Source: Kiritimatiellia bacterium
GTDB taxonomy: Bacteria > Verrucomicrobiota > Kiritimatiellia > CAIQIC01 > Lenti-01
Length of the DNA stretch: 14,469 nucleotides
Reading direction: 5' to 3'
NCBI GenBank assembly: GCA_018432565.1
Contig: JAHDSS010000442.1
Coordinates: 1 to 14,469 of the forward strand
Every line of letters begins with the position of its first letter. Within the stretch, counting starts at the first letter, position 1. A program made the translations under genes and the position numbers. The notes below the pieces were generated by a model. The model did no database searches, was not told the origin of the DNA, and saw nothing but the letters and a program-made list of their open reading frames with translations. Of the stretch, positions 12,420 through 14,469 are shown piece by piece.

Positions 12420-14469
12420 CTACTTCCCGGCCCCGGAGGCGGCGGCCTTGGGCCGCACCGCCAGCATCACCGGTGATGCGATAAATGCCGAGGCATAGGT
12501 GCCCGCGATCACGCCGATGAAAATCGCCAGCGCGAAGTCGAAAATCGCCCCGCCGCCGAATACCATCAGCATGCCCACGCTGAGCAGCGTGGTCAGCGAG
12601 GTCAGCAGCGTGCGCGACAAGGTGGAGTTGATGCTTTCGTTGACCACGGCGGCATCCAGGCGCCCGCCGCGCAGCTTGCGCGTCTCGCGGATGCGGTCGA
12701 AGACCACGATCGTGTCGTTGACCGAATAGCCCAGCACCGTCAGCAGGGCCGCGATGCTGGTCATGGTGAGCTGGCGGCCCAGGAGGAAGTAGATGCCGAT
12801 GGTGATCAGCACGTTGTGGAGCAGGCCCACCACCGCACCGATCGCGAACGAGAACTCGAAGCGGATGGTGATGTAGATGATCATGCCCACCAGCGACAGC
12901 CCGATGGCCATCAGCCCGCTCTTCTGCAGTTCCTTGCCGACCTGCGGCCCCACCGTATCCTCCTGCATAAGTTTGAATCGGTTTTCCGGGAACTGCTCCG
13001 CCAGCACCGCCAGCGCCTTCTCGCCGTCCTCCGGACCGGCGATTTTCAGCACCAGCACCTCGTTCTGGTCCTCGCCGCGGCCGGAACGCTGATACTGGAT
13101 CGCCGGATTGACGATCCCCGCGCCGGTCAGCGCCCCGCGCAGCCCGTCCACATCGGCCTTCTCCGCGAAGTCCAGCGTCAGCTGCTGGCCGCCGGTGAAG
13201 TCCACCCCGAAGTTGTCCTGGCCGCGATGCACGCCCCAGGCCAGCGAGCCGGCCAGCAGCACGATCGACAGGATGGCGGCGGCGGCGTGCAGGCCCATGA
13301 AGTTGATGTTGGTTTCCTTGACCCACTGGGTCATCTTCAGGTTATGCAGCAGGCCGCGGCTCTCCAGGGCCTCGAACACCATGCGGGTGACGACAATCGC
13401 CGTGAACATGCTGGCAATGATGCCGGCGCTCAGGGTGATGGCAAAGCCCTTGACCGGGCCCGACCCCTGCCAGAACAGGATGATGGCCGTCAGCAGCGTC
13501 GTGATGTTCGCGTCCAGAATGGTGGAGAACGCCTTGTCGTACCCGGCGGAAATGGCCGCGCCGAAGCGCTTGCCGGTGCGCATTTCCTCGCGGATGCGTT
13601 CGAAGATCAGCACGTTGGCGTCCACCGCCATGCCCACCGTCAGCACGATGCCCGCGATGCCCGGCAGCGTCAGCACCGGCAGCGACGTGGCTGAACTGCC
13701 CATGCCGGCCCCGCCGATCAGGCCGAAGAACCCGGCGGTGATGATCATGCCCAGCGGCAGCAGCACCAGGTTCAGCAGCAGGGCCATCACGGCCACGATG
13801 CCGGCAAAGTGATAATAAATCGCCATGAACACGGCTACGGCCGCAAACCCGATGGCCGCCGCCCGCCAGCCGCTCTCGATGGAGTCCGTGCCGAGCGTCG
13901 GATCCACCGAGCGCTCCTCGATCACCCGCAAAGGCGCCGGCAGGGCGCCCGCGCGCAGCACCAGGGCCAGATCGCGGGCCTCTTCCAGCGTGAAGCTGCC
14001 TTCAATCACCGCCTGGCCGCCCGGGATCGCCTGGCGGATGAACGGCGCGGAGTAGAGCGTGCCGTCCAGCACGATGCCCAGGTAGTGCCGGCCGTTGGGA
14101 TCGGGATTCTTCGCCCCGCCGGGCGCGTGGTCCGCCGTCACCATTCCGAAGATGCGGCGGCCCCGGGCGTCGAAGGAAATTTCCACGTTTTTCTGGTTGA
14201 ACTGCCCGTAGCCCACGTTGGCGCTCTTGAGACTGTCGCCGGTCAGTTCCGCCTTGCGGCTGACATAGTAGGGCCGGAAGTAGGTCTTGCCGTCCACGAT
14301 TTCCCGTTCGAGGAGCAGGTCATAGCCGGGCTTGCCTTCGAACTCGCGCAGCGCGGCGCGCTCGGCCTCGCTCGGGGGCGGCCCCTTGCGCATCCAGACA
14401 TCGCCCTGGGCGCGGCCCGGAAGCGACACCATGTCGTAGCCGTCCGGCACCTTGCGGTCCCGGAACAGA
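12420..14469 (-). CDS. secDF: SecDF, fused SecD-SecF protein translocase subunit (N-terminus cut by window edge)
   Basis: SecDF is an inner-membrane RND-type partner of SecYEG that uses the proton-motive force to pull secreted proteins to the periplasmic side. The frame stays open past the right edge (codons for LFRDRK precede the GTG at 14450), so the true start, first membrane helix and part of the P1 domain lie outside. The visible part holds the end of the SecD periplasmic domain (YYVSRKAELTGDSLKSA..., then YLGIVLDGTLYSAPFI and SFTLEEARDLALVLRAGALPAPL) and the SecD membrane block with motif GIVLTVGMAVDANVLIFERIREE (coordinates near 13,650-13,580). SecF follows in the same ORF with FGVDFTGGQ (near 13,200), its own periplasmic part, and the GYSVNDTIVVFDRIRE motif (near 12,730-12,680). 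D277 and D579, counted from the GTG, are the conserved intramembrane acids. Fusion of SecD and SecF occurs in several phyla. recJ follows after 4 bp. Confidence 0.96.
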   Translation of the reverse strand, partial: LFRDRKVPDGYDMVSLPGRAQGDVWMRKGPPPSEAERAALREFEGKPGYDLLLEREIVDGKTYFRPYYVSRKAELTGDSLKSANVGYGQFNQKNVEISFDARGRRIFGMVTADHAPGGAKNPDPNGRHYLGIVLDGTLYSAPFIRQAIPGGQAVIEGSFTLEEARDLALVLRAGALPAPLRVIEERSVDPTLGTDSIESGWRAAAIGFAAVAVFMAIYYHFAGIVAVMALLLNLVLLPLGMIITAGFFGLIGGAGMGSSATSLPVLTLPGIAGIVLTVGMAVDANVLIFERIREEMRTGKRFGAAISAGYDKAFSTILDANITTLLTAIILFWQGSGPVKGFAITLSAGIIASMFTAIVVTRMVFEALESRGLLHNLKMTQWVKETNINFMGLHAAAAILSIVLLAGSLAWGVHRGQDNFGVDFTGGQQLTLDFAEKADVDGLRGALTGAGIVNPAIQYQRSGRGEDQNEVLVLKIAGPEDGEKALAVLAEQFPENRFKLMQEDTVGPQVGKELQKSGLMAIGLSLVGMIIYITIRFEFSFAIGAVVGLLHNVLITIGIYFLLGRQLTMTSIAALLTVLGYSVNDTIVVFDRIRETRKLRGGRLDAAVVNESINSTLSRTLLTSLTTLLSVGMLMVFGGGAIFDFALAIFIGVIAGTYASAFIASPVMLAVRPKAAASGAGK

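Overview
The window is GC-rich bacterial chromosomal DNA, roughly two thirds G+C by eye. It is densely coded, with housekeeping genes and two small mobile or selfish-looking insertions. No gene here fixes the taxonomy. The split GatCAB operon, a fused SecDF followed by recJ, an A-type flavodiiron protein, a GxxExxY gene and a RAYT transposase would fit a Gram-negative, probably anaerobic or oxygen-sensitive member of the PVC group (Kiritimatiellota, Lentisphaerota or Verrucomicrobiota). That placement is inference, not something the sequence proves.

Layout. From 1 to 3252, on the minus strand, lies the operon gatC-gatA-gatB for the Glu-tRNA(Gln)/Asp-tRNA(Asn) amidotransferase; gatB runs off the left edge. 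gatC and gatA overlap by 4 bp, but gatA and gatB are separated by a ~0.48 kb insert. The insert is a GxxExxY-family ORF framed by a 29-bp imperfect inverted repeat. Divergent from gatC, on the plus strand, is an A-type flavodiiron protein (3460-4629). Convergent to it is a RAYT transposase ORF (4668-5717, minus). Its coding sequence contains in-frame REP-like hairpin repeats, and its C-terminal extension resembles a DprA-type Rossmann domain. It begins 6 bp after the stop of clpB (5724-8348, minus).

Divergent from clpB is a plus-strand pair: a secreted BMP/PnrA-type substrate-binding protein (8576-9610) and a BtpA/SgcQ-family TIM-barrel protein (9627-10436). No transporter permease or ATPase is in view. 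A short, strikingly AT-rich non-coding island follows (about 10437-10620). It has a palindrome, two pairs of direct repeats in an A-B-B'-A' order, and a perfect DnaA box. On the far side, minus strand, is the operon secDF (fused SecD-SecF, entering from the right edge) and recJ, 4 bp apart.

How the genes work together: GatCAB and SecDF/RecJ are translation, export and repair housekeeping functions; ClpB and the flavodiiron protein are stress functions; the BMP-BtpA pair may be a nucleoside or sugar uptake and catabolism module. The most novel material is the IR-bounded GxxExxY insert inside gatCAB, the RAYT with internal repeats and a DprA-like tail, and the structured AT-rich island beside recJ.
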